From an uncultured Alphaproteobacteria bacterium (GTDB lineage: Bacteria; Pseudomonadota; Alphaproteobacteria; RF32; CAG-239): 54,703 nucleotides of DNA. The DNA is taken from NCBI GenBank assembly GCA_947588655.1, contig CANPYS010000008.1, positions 1 to 54,703 on the forward strand, in the 5' to 3' direction. Each line of letters opens with the position of its first letter. Within the stretch, counting starts at the first letter, position 1. The notes beneath the pieces were generated by a model. It ran no database searches. It saw only the letters and a program-made list of their open reading frames with translations, and was not told the DNA's origin. Made by a program: the position numbers and the translations under genes. Of this stretch, positions 7,615 to 16,078 are shown piece after piece.

Positions 7615-8422
7615 CAGCGCCACCTTGTGGATACGGCGGTTTATCAAGCCCTTTGGGCGAAAATGTAAAGACTTCGCACCCGTCTTTTGTCACGCCGAGA
7701 GAGTGCTCAAACTGCGCCGAAAGGCTTCTATCGCGTGTAACGGCCGTCCAGCCGTTGCCCAAAATAGAGCCTTCTTTTTTGCCGATATTTATCATCGGTT
7801 CAATGGTAAAAAACATACCCTCTTCCATCACAGGGCCAGTGCCTTTTTGCCCGCAATGCATAACGTTTGGCTCGTCATGAAAAACTTTACCCAAGCCATG
7901 CCCGCAAAACATATCCACCACCGAATAGCCGTATTTATGGGCATATTCTTCAATAACCGCGCCAATATCTCCAAACCGCGCGCCGGGGCGCACAACGTCA
8001 ATGCCACGCATTAAGCATTCGTACGTCACATCGCAGAGTCGGCAGGCTTTAAGCTTAGGTTTGCCGGCATAATACATACGGCTTGTATCGCCAAACCAAC
8101 CGTCAACAATAACCGTCACGTCAATATTTAAAATATCGCCGTCCGCAAGTTTTCGCTCATTATCCGGAATACCGTGGCAGATAACATGATTAATAGAAAT
8201 GCAGGTAGACTTCGGATATCCGTGATAACCCAAACACGCCGGAATAGCGTTATGTTGCACAATAAAATCATGACACAACTCGTCCAACGCGCCAGTTGTT
8301 ACGCCAATTTTGACATAAGGCGTAATAAAATCCAAACACTCCGCGGCCAATTGGCCTGCTTTGCGCATGCCTTCAAAATCAGCCGGTTCATAAATTTTAA
8401 TGCCGTTTTTTTTGGTAATCAA
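7607..8422 (-). CDS. map: Methionine aminopeptidase, type I
   Basis: The enzyme removes the N-terminal Met from new proteins in the cytosol, using two metal ions. All five ligands are visible: D and D in NIDVTVIVDGWFGDTS, H in CGHGLGKVFHD, E in TIEPMI and E in QFEHSLGV. The 271 residues fit type I without a zinc-finger extension. The only plausible start is TTG at 8422 (TTG-ATT-ACC), because an in-frame TAG lies two codons upstream. AAGGC precedes it. It is followed by radC with an 8-base overlap and is divergent from secY. The map-radC pair is common in Alphaproteobacteria. Confidence 0.96.
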   Translation of the reverse strand: MITKKNGIKIYEPADFEGMRKAGQLAAECLDFITPYVKIGVTTGALDELCHDFIVQHNAIPACLGYHGYPKSTCISINHVICHGIPDNERKLADGDILNIDVTVIVDGWFGDTSRMYYAGKPKLKACRLCDVTYECLMRGIDVVRPGARFGDIGAVIEEYAHKYGYSVVDMFCGHGLGKVFHDEPNVMHCGQKGTGPVMEEGMFFTIEPMINIGKKEGSILGNGWTAVTRDRSLSAQFEHSLGVTKDGCEVFTFSPKGLDKPPYPQGGADD

Positions 8423-8652
8423 TTTCTAATGCCTTAAAATATTCTTTTTAGGTTAGCAATACCACCGGCGATTTTTACTGTCAATATAATTGTTCATCTT
8501 GGTTGCGCGAGGTTGTTCAGTGGCAAAAAATTAAATGCCTGAGGATAAGCATAATTTTGTTGCATTTCATTTTAAATTGTGTATTAGATTGTAGCACAAA
8601 GGGATATTCTGCCCTAAATTTGTGTGTAAATTTTGTTTTTAAGGATAAGAAA

Positions 8653-10005
8653 ATGGCATCATTGGCAGAAAAAATGGCGGCAAATTTAGATATGTCCGCA
8701 TTTAGCAAAGCTGAGGAACTGAAAAAGAGATTATGGTTTACAATTTTGGCGCTGATTGTGTTTCGCTTAGGCACATTTATTCCTCTTCCAGGGATTGATC
8801 CAAACGTGCTGGCGGAGGTTTTTGAACAGCACAATGGCGGCATTTTGGGTATGTTTAATATGTTTTCAGGTGGTGCTTTAGAGCGTATGACCATTTTTGC
8901 CTTAAACATTTTCCCTTACATTTCGGCGTCCATTATTATACAATTGGGGCAATCGGTTATTCCGTCATTGCAAGCGTTGAAGAAAGAGGGTGAGGCGGGG
9001 CATAGAAAAGTCACGCACTACACCAAAATTTTAACAGTCTTTATTACCATTATTCAAGGTTACGGCATTGCGGTGGGCTTGGAAAGTATGGCCTCAGGCG
9101 GTGGCGCGTCAGCGGTTGTTATCCCGAGTTTTGTGTTTAAGTTCACGACCATTGTTTCGCTTGTAGGCGGCACAATGTTTGTGGTGTGGTTGGGCGATCA
9201 AATCACCTCGCGCGGCGTGGGTAACGGTTCTTCATTAATTATTACCGTTGGTATCATTGCCAATATCCCGAGCGCTTTGGCGCGCACGTTTGAATTAGGG
9301 CGCGTTGGCTCCATGTCGGCATTAACGATTGCACTTTTGCTTGTGATGGCTTTGGGGCTGATTTATGTGATTGTGTTTGTGGAACGCGCGCAACGTAAAA
9401 TCATCATTCAATATCCCAAGCGCCAAATGGGCATGCGTATCAGCGCGGCTGAAACATCGCACTTGCCGCTCAAGATTAACCCGACAGGCGTTATTCCGCC
9501 GATTTTTGCAAGCTCTTTGCTTTTGTTGCCGATTACGGTTGCCAATTTATCCGCGCAAGGCGGCCCGTCTTGGGTGCAAAATATGAGCCAATGGCTTGGG
9601 CATGGGCAACCCTTGTATTTAGCGTTATATGCGTTTTTGATTGTGTTCTTCTCGTTTTTCTATACGGCGGTTGTTTTTAATCCCGAAGAAACGGCGGATA
9701 ACTTGAAAAAGCACGGCGGTTTTATCGCTGGCATTCGCCCTGGAAAGAACACGGCGGAATATTTAGATTATGTCATCACGCGCTTAACGGTTTTGGGCGC
9801 GGCATATTTAACGGCTTTGTGCATTTTGCCTGAAATTTTGATTTCAAAGCTTTCTGTGCCGTTTGTTTTGGGTGGCACAACACTTTTAATCGTGGTGCAG
9901 GTTACAATGGACTTTATCACGCAAGTTCAATCGCACCTTATTGCGTATCAATACGAAGGGCTGATTAAAAAGGCACAGCTCTTGCAGAGCAAAAGAAAGT
10001 TATAA
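8653..10005 (+). CDS. secY: Preprotein translocase subunit SecY
   Basis: SecY is the ten-helix pore of the Sec translocon in the inner membrane, receiving substrates from SecA (encoded here at 16079). The product has the usual start (MASLAEKMAANLDMSAFSKAEELKKRL), the plug region near FIPLPGIDP, many hydrophobic helices, and loops such as VERAQRKI-x-IQYPKRQ. The ATG at 8653 is preceded by AAGGA at 8641, giving 450 residues, the normal length; a longer frame upstream lacks conserved sequence. It is followed by adk 6 bases later. Unusually it heads its own unit: no rplO or other spc-operon gene precedes it, and map lies upstream on the other strand. Confidence 0.97.
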   Translation: MASLAEKMAANLDMSAFSKAEELKKRLWFTILALIVFRLGTFIPLPGIDPNVLAEVFEQHNGGILGMFNMFSGGALERMTIFALNIFPYISASIIIQLGQSVIPSLQALKKEGEAGHRKVTHYTKILTVFITIIQGYGIAVGLESMASGGGASAVVIPSFVFKFTTIVSLVGGTMFVVWLGDQITSRGVGNGSSLIITVGIIANIPSALARTFELGRVGSMSALTIALLLVMALGLIYVIVFVERAQRKIIIQYPKRQMGMRISAAETSHLPLKINPTGVIPPIFASSLLLLPITVANLSAQGGPSWVQNMSQWLGHGQPLYLALYAFLIVFFSFFYTAVVFNPEETADNLKKHGGFIAGIRPGKNTAEYLDYVITRLTVLGAAYLTALCILPEILISKLSVPFVLGGTTLLIVVQVTMDFITQVQSHLIAYQYEGLIKKAQLLQSKRKL

Positions 10006-10008
10006 AAA

Positions 10009-10689
10009 ATGCATACAGACGGGAGCGGTCTTCATGTGGTGCTGACCGGAGCGCCGGGGTGCGGCAAAGGAACGCAGGCGCGTATTTTAAAAGAGCGCGC
10101 GCATATTTGCCACCTCTCTACGGGCGAGATGTTGCGCGCTGAGGCGCAAAAAGACACGCCTTTAGGGCGCGATTTGAAAGCCGCGCTTGATAGGGGCGAA
10201 TTTGCCACCGATGAAATGATTATTGAAATGGTTTCCAACCGGATTGATTTGGACGATTGTCAAAACGGTTTTATTTTAGACGGTTTTCCGCGCACTTTGC
10301 CACAGGCGCAAGCTTTGGAGAAGATTTTGGTTCAAAAAGGCATAAAGCTTGACCGCGTGATTGAAATTCAAGTCCCTGACGAGATTATTATGGAGCGTAT
10401 TTTAGGGCGTTACAGTTGTATGCAGTGCGGGCAGGGTTATCATGACAAGTTTTTAAAGCCCAAGGTTTACGGTGTGTGCGATGTGTGCGGTGGCACAACG
10501 TTTGCGCGCCGCCGTGACGATAATCGCGCGACAGTCCAAAACAGGCTTGTCAATTATCGGATGTTGACATATCCGACCATACCTTATTTTGAGAAAGAGG
10601 GGCTTTTAAGTTGCGTTGACGGTACGGGGACAATAGAGTCTACGGCCGCCAAAATAGCGCTGGTGCTTGGTTTGGCTCAAAAAAGATAA
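10009..10689 (+). CDS. adk: Adenylate kinase
   Basis: The enzyme catalyses ATP + AMP to 2 ADP in the cytosol. The P-loop GAPGCGKGTQA lies at about residues 15-25, the NMP-binding part has LSTGEMLRAE, and DGFPRT is at about 91-96. The long LID domain carries a four-Cys zinc site (CMQC ... CDVC), as in many alphaproteobacterial and Gram-positive enzymes. Its 226 residues are normal. It follows secY with a 3-base gap, the classic secY-adk pair. An N-terminal extension of about 8 residues (MHTDGSGL) before the first strand is slightly longer than usual. Confidence 0.97.
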   Translation: MHTDGSGLHVVLTGAPGCGKGTQARILKERAHICHLSTGEMLRAEAQKDTPLGRDLKAALDRGEFATDEMIIEMVSNRIDLDDCQNGFILDGFPRTLPQAQALEKILVQKGIKLDRVIEIQVPDEIIMERILGRYSCMQCGQGYHDKFLKPKVYGVCDVCGGTTFARRRDDNRATVQNRLVNYRMLTYPTIPYFEKEGLLSCVDGTGTIESTAAKIALVLGLAQKR

Positions 10690-10728
10690 AAAAATTTAAA
10701 AAAAATAAATTTTTTATTAAATCTTGCT

Positions 10729-10755
10729 TGACTCTGTAATATTTTTGGATATAAT
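10729..10755 (+). promoter_or_regulatory. Promoter of rpsM-rpsK-rpoA
   Basis: TTGACT (about 10729-10734) and a perfect TATAAT (about 10750-10755) with ~15 bases between them lie in the 140-base gap after adk. They are 75 bases upstream of the rpsM start. This separates the ribosomal part from secY-adk. Confidence 0.75.
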
Positions 10756-10829
10756 CCGCTTAATTTTGAAAAATGGTGATCAAATTTTTTGAATAAAAAC
10801 GTATTAATTTTTTAAGATGGAGAGTTAAT

Positions 10830-11198
10830 TTGGCTCGTATAGCTGGCGTAAATATTCCTTCTGCCAAAAAGATAGAAATCGCGCTGACATATATCTTTGG
10901 CATAGGGAGAAGAACTGCTCAAAATATTTGTGCAAAATCAGGTGTAAACTGCGATTCGCGCGTGCAGGATTTAAGCGAGGAAGAAGTTGCGAAAATCCGT
11001 GACGTGATTGATAAAGATTATTTGGTTGAAGGTGAACTTCGTCGTGAAGTTGGGGTAAACATTAAGCGCTTAATGGACTTGGGTTGCTATCGTGGCCTGC
11101 GTCATCGTAAAGGTTTGCCTGTCCGCGGACAAAGCACCAAACAGAATGCGCGTACCCGTAAAGGCAAGCGCAAAACCGTTGCCAACAAGAAGAAGTAA
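10830..11198 (+). CDS. rpsM: 30S ribosomal protein S13
   Basis: The product binds 16S rRNA in the small-subunit head and contacts the P-site tRNA. It shows the family start ARIAGVNIP and the [15 protein letters not shown]-x-NARTRKG signature, with a Lys-rich tail, and has a normal length of 122 residues. The start codon is TTG at 10830, giving (M)ARIAGVN exactly as in homologues, with GGAG about 9 bases upstream. It is the first gene of the unit with rpsK and rpoA. Confidence 0.98.
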   Translation: MARIAGVNIPSAKKIEIALTYIFGIGRRTAQNICAKSGVNCDSRVQDLSEEEVAKIRDVIDKDYLVEGELRREVGVNIKRLMDLGCYRGLRHRKGLPVRGQSTKQNARTRKGKRKTVANKKK

Positions 11199-11210
11199 GG
11201 TGAGGTAACC

Positions 11211-11603
11211 ATGGCAAAAGCAGTTACACAACGTGTTAAGAAAAAAGAAAAGAAGAATATCACATCAGGCGTTGCCCATGTGAATTCTACGTTTAACAAT
11301 ACACGCGTGACCATTACTGACGCGCAGGGGAATACGGTTGCATGGTCAACCGCCGGCGCGCAAGGTTTTAAGGGTTCGCGCAAGTCAACCCCTTATGCCG
11401 CGCAAGTTGCCGCTGAAGAAGCCGGCAAAAAAGCGCAAGAAAACGGCATGAAGACGTTAGAGGTTGAAGTTAAAGGCCCAGGTTCAGGGCGTGAATCGGC
11501 AATCAGAGCATTGCAGGTTGTTGGTTTTACAATCACATCTATTCGTGATGTAACGCCAATTCCGCACAACGGCTGCCGTTTAAGGAAAAGACGTCGCGTC
11601 TAA
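11211..11603 (+). CDS. rpsK: 30S ribosomal protein S11
   Basis: The product is part of the 30S platform near the E site. Family motifs are visible: [37 protein letters not shown] and the C-terminal [15 protein letters not shown]. Length is normal at 130 residues. AAGGTGAGG precedes the ATG. It lies 12 bases after rpsM and 89 bases before rpoA. Confidence 0.98.
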   Translation: MAKAVTQRVKKKEKKNITSGVAHVNSTFNNTRVTITDAQGNTVAWSTAGAQGFKGSRKSTPYAAQVAAEEAGKKAQENGMKTLEVEVKGPGSGRESAIRALQVVGFTITSIRDVTPIPHNGCRLRKRRRV

Positions 11604-11617
11604 AAACAATATTTTAA

Positions 11618-11641
11618 GCGGAGGTTGTACGCAATCTCCGC
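11618..11641 (+). promoter_or_regulatory. Hairpin in the rpsK-rpoA spacer
   Basis: A 10-bp stem GCGGAGGTTG / CAATCTCCGC (one G-T pair) has a TACG tetraloop, with no T-run after it. It could be an mRNA processing or stabilising hairpin between rpsK and rpoA rather than a terminator. The role is inferred. Confidence 0.45.
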
Positions 11642-11692
11642 CGTTTATGCGTTTTGCAAAATGTATATATCAACTTGGAAGAGGGTATACCG

Positions 11693-12703
11693 GTGATTCA
11701 AAAAAATTGGCAAGAACTTATTAAACCGACTAATTTAGAAGTAACATCCGGCGAAGGCGGACACAAGTCTAAAATAGTGGTAGAACCTTTGGAACGCGGC
11801 TTTGGCCTGACTTTGGGCAACGCTTTAAGACGCGTTCTGTTGTCGTCTTTACAGGGCGGCGCTGTTACCGCCATCAAAATTGACGGCGTTTTGCATGAAT
11901 TTTCCGTCATTCCGGGTGTCCGTGAAGATGTGACCGATATTGTGCTTAATGTGAAGGGTTTGGCTGTTGCTGTTCATAGCGAAGGGCAAAAGACCATGAC
12001 ATTAAAAGCCGAAGGTCCTTGCACGGTAACCGCCGCAATGATTGAAACGGGACATGATGTTGAAATCATCAACCCCGAACACGTCATTTGCAATCTGGAT
12101 GCTGGTGGCAAAATCAATATGGAATTAACGGTTGATACAGGCAAGGGCTATGTGCCGGCTTCGCAAAACAAGCCGATGGACGCCCCTATTGGCTTGATTG
12201 CCGTTGATGCGATTTATTCGCCTGTGAAAAAGGTTTCTTATAAGGTTGAAAATACGCGTGTTGGTCAAATTACAGACTATGACAAGCTCACAATGGTTGT
12301 TGAAACAAACGGCGTTGTGACGCCTGAAGATGCGGTTGCTTTTGCGGCGCGCATTTTACAAGATCAGCTTAAGCCGTTCATCAACTTTGACGAACCTGAG
12401 GCAGAAGTTGAAGACATTAAGGAAGAATTGCCTTTCAACCGCAATCTGTTAAAGAAAGTGGAAGAATTGGAGCTTTCTGTGCGTTCAGCAAACTGCTTAA
12501 AGAACGACAACATTGTTTACATTGGCGATTTGGTTCAAAAGACCGAGGCGGAAATGCTTCGTACGCCGAACTTTGGGCGCAAGTCCTTAAACGAAATCAA
12601 AGAAGTTTTGGCAAAGATGGGCATTCATCTTGGCATGGACACGCCGGGTTGGCCGCCTGAGAACATTGAGGAATTAATTAAAAAGTGCGACGAACACTTT
12701 TAA
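11693..12703 (+). CDS. rpoA: RNA polymerase alpha subunit
   Basis: The product dimerises to start RNA polymerase assembly; its C-terminal domain binds UP elements and activators. The N-terminal domain shows [20 protein letters not shown]-x-G at about residues 37-57. The C-terminal domain shows [17 protein letters not shown] and [12 protein letters not shown]. The GTG at 11693 ([19 protein letters not shown]) matches the usual start and has GAGGG ~8 bases upstream. The 336 residues are normal. It ends the unit with a strong terminator, and rplQ, which nearly always follows rpoA, is absent here. Confidence 0.98.
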   Translation: MIQKNWQELIKPTNLEVTSGEGGHKSKIVVEPLERGFGLTLGNALRRVLLSSLQGGAVTAIKIDGVLHEFSVIPGVREDVTDIVLNVKGLAVAVHSEGQKTMTLKAEGPCTVTAAMIETGHDVEIINPEHVICNLDAGGKINMELTVDTGKGYVPASQNKPMDAPIGLIAVDAIYSPVKKVSYKVENTRVGQITDYDKLTMVVETNGVVTPEDAVAFAARILQDQLKPFINFDEPEAEVEDIKEELPFNRNLLKKVEELELSVRSANCLKNDNIVYIGDLVQKTEAEMLRTPNFGRKSLNEIKEVLAKMGIHLGMDTPGWPPENIEELIKKCDEHF

Positions 12704-12710
12704 CTAAACT

Positions 12711-12743
12711 AAAAACGGCTCCTTTTTAGGAGCCGTTTTTTTG
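12711..12743 (+). terminator. Terminator after rpoA
   Basis: The stem AAAACGGCTCC / GGAGCCGTTTT with a TTTTTA loop is followed by TTT. It ends the rpsM-rpsK-rpoA unit right after rpoA. Confidence 0.92.
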
Positions 12744-12747
12744 TACC

Positions 12748-12782
12748 AAGAAAACCACGCGTCTAACGCGAGGTTTCTTTTT
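12748..12782. terminator. Second hairpin between rpoA and the convergent gene
   Basis: AAGAAAACC-A-CGCG pairs with CGCG-A-GGTTTCTTTTT. It lies between the convergent rpoA and the 12792-13988 gene and may end minus-strand transcription. The T-run on the minus side is weak. Confidence 0.5.
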
Positions 12783-12791
12783 ATAAGTTTA

Positions 12792-13988
12792 TTATTGTAC
12801 CAATTCCCAAATTGGAGAATTTGGAATCTCTGACAACGGCGTTTTACCAACCTGTTTCGGGCGATATGTGAGGCCGTCTAAAATAAGCGTATCATAAGTA
12901 TTTGTTGCTTGAATCGTTGTTTCTCCAGAGTTTGATGCAGAACTAAGTTTTAGCACAGACGGATGTTCGCTTGTCCCTTTTAAAATAAGATTTGGGTTAG
13001 AATCTTGATGAAGTCGCTTACCTTCCAAAGTAAGGTGTGATTCTTCAATTGTAAATTCTGCATTATTACTACCCCAAAAAGGCGTATTTCCTATTAAGGT
13101 TACATCACTATTTTTAAACGTGGCATAAGTATCTTCACCCACAAAATATGAGCCGCCGATTGAGGCGTTAACCGTAGAATTTGTAAATTTCATTTTTGAA
13201 AGCCATGTAAAATCGGAAGAATTCCCCGTTGTTTTGATTGAAACTTGAGCATCTGTAAAATTATATGTACACATCCAAAAAGCAACCATGTGCTGATAAG
13301 CCTCTACATTAAGAGCAAATTTTCCCTGAATATCATAAATACCTTGGTTTATAACAGGCGTTGCATGATTATCACGATCATCTGAAGAAACAAAAATATC
13401 CAAATCCTTAAGGGATACCAAGTCATTAACTCCTAAAGCAGATAAGAGTATAAAACTTTGTTGACTATCTGTTTGTGTGTGATGAATTTTAAGATTTTCA
13501 AGACCAGTTTGGTCATTAAGATGGATTAAAATATACCCCTTATTCCCTGAAGATTGGAGAGTATATCCGCCGCCGTCAATGACGGTGTTTTGGGCAAGGG
13601 TTATGCCTTGGTTTGGTGGCAATGTGATGTCGTTTCGCATCGTCACAACTTTGCATTTTCCCGATTCGGCAAGGCTTGAAAGGGTGTCTGAATCCCAAGC
13701 TAAACATGGTGTTTGGCAAAGGGTATAACTTTTATCGCCTTTGCAGGTGGCAATATCAGCGCACCAATCTGATTTGTCTGATTGCGTAAAGCCAAGCGAT
13801 TCGCAATTAAAGTTGACGCATTTTTTATAAGAAAAATCAAACGGGCAGATTAAATAGCCATCATCTAAACAGTTTGGATTATTTTCTGTGGAATAACCCA
13901 ACTCCGCACAAGTCGGCTGCTTTTCACAATTCAGCGCTACCGCCTGACTTGAAAATAAAACCATCATTAAAAATAAAACATACTTCAT
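12792..13988 (-). CDS. Exported Cys-rich protein with beta-helix-like C-terminal part
   Basis: A signal peptide (MKYVLFLMMVLFSSQAVA, cut before LNCEK) is followed by a Cys-rich region of about 90 residues. That region has repeated motifs of the type C-x-ELGYS, Y-x-ICPFD-x-SYKKC, ESLGFT-x-S-x-KSDWC and SYTLCQ-x-PC. The rest (about residues 110-390) has the spacing of a right-handed parallel beta-helix: NTVIDGGGYTLQ, LENLKIHHT, VSLKDLDIFVSS, FTNSTVNASI, FKNSDVTLIGN, FTIEESHLTLEG. This suggests a secreted or surface adhesin-like protein with disulphides. There is no autotransporter barrel and no anchor. It is alone on its strand. The specific function is unknown. Confidence 0.8.
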   Translation of the reverse strand: MKYVLFLMMVLFSSQAVALNCEKQPTCAELGYSTENNPNCLDDGYLICPFDFSYKKCVNFNCESLGFTQSDKSDWCADIATCKGDKSYTLCQTPCLAWDSDTLSSLAESGKCKVVTMRNDITLPPNQGITLAQNTVIDGGGYTLQSSGNKGYILIHLNDQTGLENLKIHHTQTDSQQSFILLSALGVNDLVSLKDLDIFVSSDDRDNHATPVINQGIYDIQGKFALNVEAYQHMVAFWMCTYNFTDAQVSIKTTGNSSDFTWLSKMKFTNSTVNASIGGSYFVGEDTYATFKNSDVTLIGNTPFWGSNNAEFTIEESHLTLEGKRLHQDSNPNLILKGTSEHPSVLKLSSASNSGETTIQATNTYDTLILDGLTYRPKQVGKTPLSEIPNSPIWELVQ

Positions 13989-14040
13989 TCTTTCCTCCTT
14001 AAATTAAAAAGTTCTCCCATCCGAATCGTCATCCTGAAAC

Positions 14041-14160
14041 GACCCCAAATTGTCATGCTGAACTTGTTTCAGCATCTCCTCCAAAAGTCATGCTGAACTT
14101 GTTTCAGCATCTCTTTTTATGAGCTCCCAAAACGAGTTTGGAATGACGTTTGAGAGAGAT
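14041..14160. repeat. Dispersed palindromic repeats (two copies of the GTCATGCTGAAC type)
   Basis: Two copies of GTCATGCTGAACTTGTTTCAGCATCTC lie about 35 bases apart, each with the dyad TGCTGAA/TTCAGCA. They are followed by a degenerate CCCAAAACGAGTTTGGAATGACG. The same family occurs at 6292-6350, 45118-45170 and 54458-54525. Confidence 0.85.
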
Positions 14161-14179
14161 TTTTCCTCTCTCAAAAAAA

Positions 14180-14269
14180 CGTACGTTTAAATGTTCAAAT
14201 TATCTAGCGAAAAAATATTTGGAAAAACAATGCATTATTTGCTTGACAAAATGCACATTTAAAGGTACC
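14180..14269. repeat. AT-rich segment with terminal inverted repeats, copy A
   Basis: CGTACGTTTAAATGT at 14180-14194 faces ACATTTAAAGGTACC at 14255-14269 (13 of 15 complementary), enclosing AT-rich sequence. A second such segment with better ends is at 45304-45404. Confidence 0.6.
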
Positions 14270-14355
14270 TTTTTTTGAGCATATTTAGATGATAAGTCTT
14301 TGATTTTCTTGTTTCTTTTTTTGTCATTCCCAAACCACCCCAAACGTCATGCTGT

Positions 14356-14510
14356 AGAGCCTATAAAAACAATAAAAGTAATTATTGTTTTTTAGGCGAG
14401 ATAACGCGATTGTTAGCTTGCAAGGTGCCGGCAGGCGCCGATGCAAGCGTTACAGAGCGGTGACCGAAGCGAGTTAGTTTTGCGCTAAACGCAAAACTTA
14501 CGAGCAAGAA
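14356..14510 (+). repeat. ~155-bp structured dispersed repeat, copy 2
   Basis: Stem 1 is ACAAT/ATTGT, a C-G to T-A swap relative to copy 1. Stem 2 is GGTGCC/GGCGCC. Stem 3 is TTTTGCG/CGCAAAA. It is flanked by GTCATGCTG on the left and TGTTTCAGCATCTC on the right. It therefore sits inside a copy of the GTCATGCTGAACTTGTTTCAGCATCTC palindrome. A partial copy follows at 14535-14583. Confidence 0.85.
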
Positions 14511-14701
14511 TGTTTCAGCATCTCTTTTATGTGCTTCCGAAGCGAGTTAGCGATTGCTCATAGAGCAGAGCTTACGAGCAAGAAAGTCCGAAGAGTCCAG
14601 GACAATAATTTAGCTAATTATCCCCAAAAAAGTTTTTATACACTTCATAAATTTTACAAATAAAAAAACTCAAATGCCTTGCGACAGTTGACTTTTCGGG
14701 G

Positions 14702-14825
14702 TTTAAAAAACATTGAAAAAAAACGAACGTCTGAAATCAATCTATCTGAAAGCTCTATAAATGTCAATATCCTTTATTTAAAAACATTGAAATTTAACGT
14801 TCCTTTTTTGACAATGTTTTTTAAA
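14702..14825. repeat. Inverted-repeat block upstream of the outer-membrane protein gene
   Basis: TTTAAAAAACATTGAAAA and the following ACGAACGT at 14702-14730 face the complement of the same sequence at 14797-14825 (about 25 of 29 positions). A third, direct copy (TTTAAAAACATTG ... AACGTTCC) lies at 14777-14803. It ends 44 bases before the ATG, so it must overlap or flank the promoter. It could be a regulator-binding array or a small mobile element. Confidence 0.65.
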
Positions 14826-14868
14826 AAAAGAACGCTCTAAATGTTCTAACTTTATAAAGGAAACTGAT

Positions 14869-15618
14869 ATGAACAAAACATTATTGTTAGCAAGCGTTGC
14901 AACAGCTCTGTTCGCTATTAGCGCCAATGCAACAGATTTTAACCCTTATGTTTCAGCCAAAGCCGCTTGGCTTAAAACGCAAGATAACGTTAAAACGCAC
15001 ATTCTTTACACAAAAACAGACGGCAAAACAAAAGCCGCCGGGACATATGATGAAGATCATAAAGATTCGGTTTGGGGTTTGCGTTTAGCCGCTGGTGCAT
15101 CTACACCCGTTAAATATGGTAAATTAAGAACGGAATTGGAATTTGGTTGGAATGATGACGCGAAAGATTCTCATAATAGCTTTTTCAAATCAACGAGCAA
15201 TTCCTACAACTACAAGCTTGAAAACAAGCTTTCAGTATATGCGACCATGATCAATGTTTATTATGACATTGATACAGGCACGAAGTTCACACCGTATGTT
15301 GGCGCTGGTTTAGGTATTGCTCATTTGAAGAACAAGCTAAACGTTACAGCAACAACAGAGAAAGTTCCTCCAATAAACGTAAGTGACACTGAAGAAGAAA
15401 ACCACTTTGCCTGGAACATCGGTCTTGGTATGAACTATGCTTTAACCGACAATATTTCACTTGATTTAGGTTACAGATATACCAACTACGGCCGTATACA
15501 AAAGGCAAGATCTATGTCTATGGCCGCACTTGTCCCCGGAACGGGCACATTAGGCGCTATTGGTAAGGTAAAAGTGGAATCGCACGAGGCTTTGCTTGGT
15601 GTTCGTTACGCTTTCTAA
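14869..15618 (+). CDS. Outer-membrane beta-barrel protein, opacity/OmpA-barrel type
   Basis: A signal peptide (MNKTLLLASVATALFAISANA) is followed by alternating beta strands. The C-terminal strand EALLGVRYAF ends in Phe, as needed for barrel insertion. Motifs such as FTPYVGAGLGIAHL, FAWNIGLGMNYALTDNISLDLGYRYTNYG are typical of eight-stranded opacity-like surface proteins of Alphaproteobacteria. At 249 residues it fits that class. AAAGGAAACTGAT precedes the ATG. The upstream region is an unusual inverted-repeat block, and a strong terminator follows, so it is a single-gene unit. Exposed loops presumably face the outside; ligand unknown. Confidence 0.88.
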   Translation: MNKTLLLASVATALFAISANATDFNPYVSAKAAWLKTQDNVKTHILYTKTDGKTKAAGTYDEDHKDSVWGLRLAAGASTPVKYGKLRTELEFGWNDDAKDSHNSFFKSTSNSYNYKLENKLSVYATMINVYYDIDTGTKFTPYVGAGLGIAHLKNKLNVTATTEKVPPINVSDTEEENHFAWNIGLGMNYALTDNISLDLGYRYTNYGRIQKARSMSMAALVPGTGTLGAIGKVKVESHEALLGVRYAF

Positions 15619-15655
15619 GCCTAATTAATTATTAATAAAAGTTTTTTTCATGGAG

Positions 15656-15686
15656 AGGGTGCATAATTACTTATGCACCCTTTTTT
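15656..15686 (+). terminator. Terminator of the outer-membrane protein gene
   Basis: A perfect stem AGGGTGCATAA / TTATGCACCCT with a TTAC loop is followed by TTTTT. Confidence 0.93.
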
Positions 15687-15699
15687 ACTCCCCTTAACC

Positions 15700-16002
15700 G
15701 TCATTCGCGAAGAGTCCAGAACAACACTCCCGTCGTCACTCTGAGCCGAAGGCGAAGAGTCCAGAACAAACAACCTTTCCAAATTGTCATGCTGTGGAGC
15801 CTATAAAAACAACAAAAGTAATTGTTGTTTTTTAGGCGATATAACGCGTATGTTAGCTTGCTTTGGTGCCGGCAGGCGCCGATGCAAGCGTTACAGAGCG
15901 GTGACCGAAGCGAGTTAGTTTTGCGATGAACGCAATCCTTACGAGTAGGACATAAGAAGTACGTGAGGACAAGTTCAGGTTTAAAGTTGCTCTAAATACC
16001 AG
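15700..16002. repeat. Repeat-filled spacer with structured repeat copy 3
   Basis: Two copies of the CGTCACTCTGAGCCGAAG...GAAGAGTCCAGAACAA type (about 15700-15770) are followed by structured-repeat copy 3 (15795-about 15951). This copy is preceded by GTCATGCTG. Its third stem is eroded (TTTTGCG/CGCAATCC) and its right end differs from the others. No gene is seen between 15687 and 16078. Confidence 0.8.
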
Positions 16003-16078
16003 CTAGACGAGTTCCCAAAAGGCGCCCATTACACGCATTCCCCAAAAGTGCCAGCTATCCGCATTTCCGAGCAAATAT

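Larger units (their letters stand above)
13989..14868. other. 880-bp gene-free, repeat-rich spacer
   Basis: No convincing gene is seen. From left to right it holds palindromic repeats (14041-14160), an AT-rich segment with terminal inverted repeats (14180-14269), copy 2 of the structured repeat (14356-14510) with a fragment after it (14535-14583), and an inverted-repeat block (14702-14825) just upstream of the outer-membrane protein gene. Confidence 0.8.

Noticed and set aside
14356-14510. tRNA or known riboswitch in the structured element
   Set aside because: The stems do not form a cloverleaf, there is no T-loop sequence, and no known riboswitch core was recognised.
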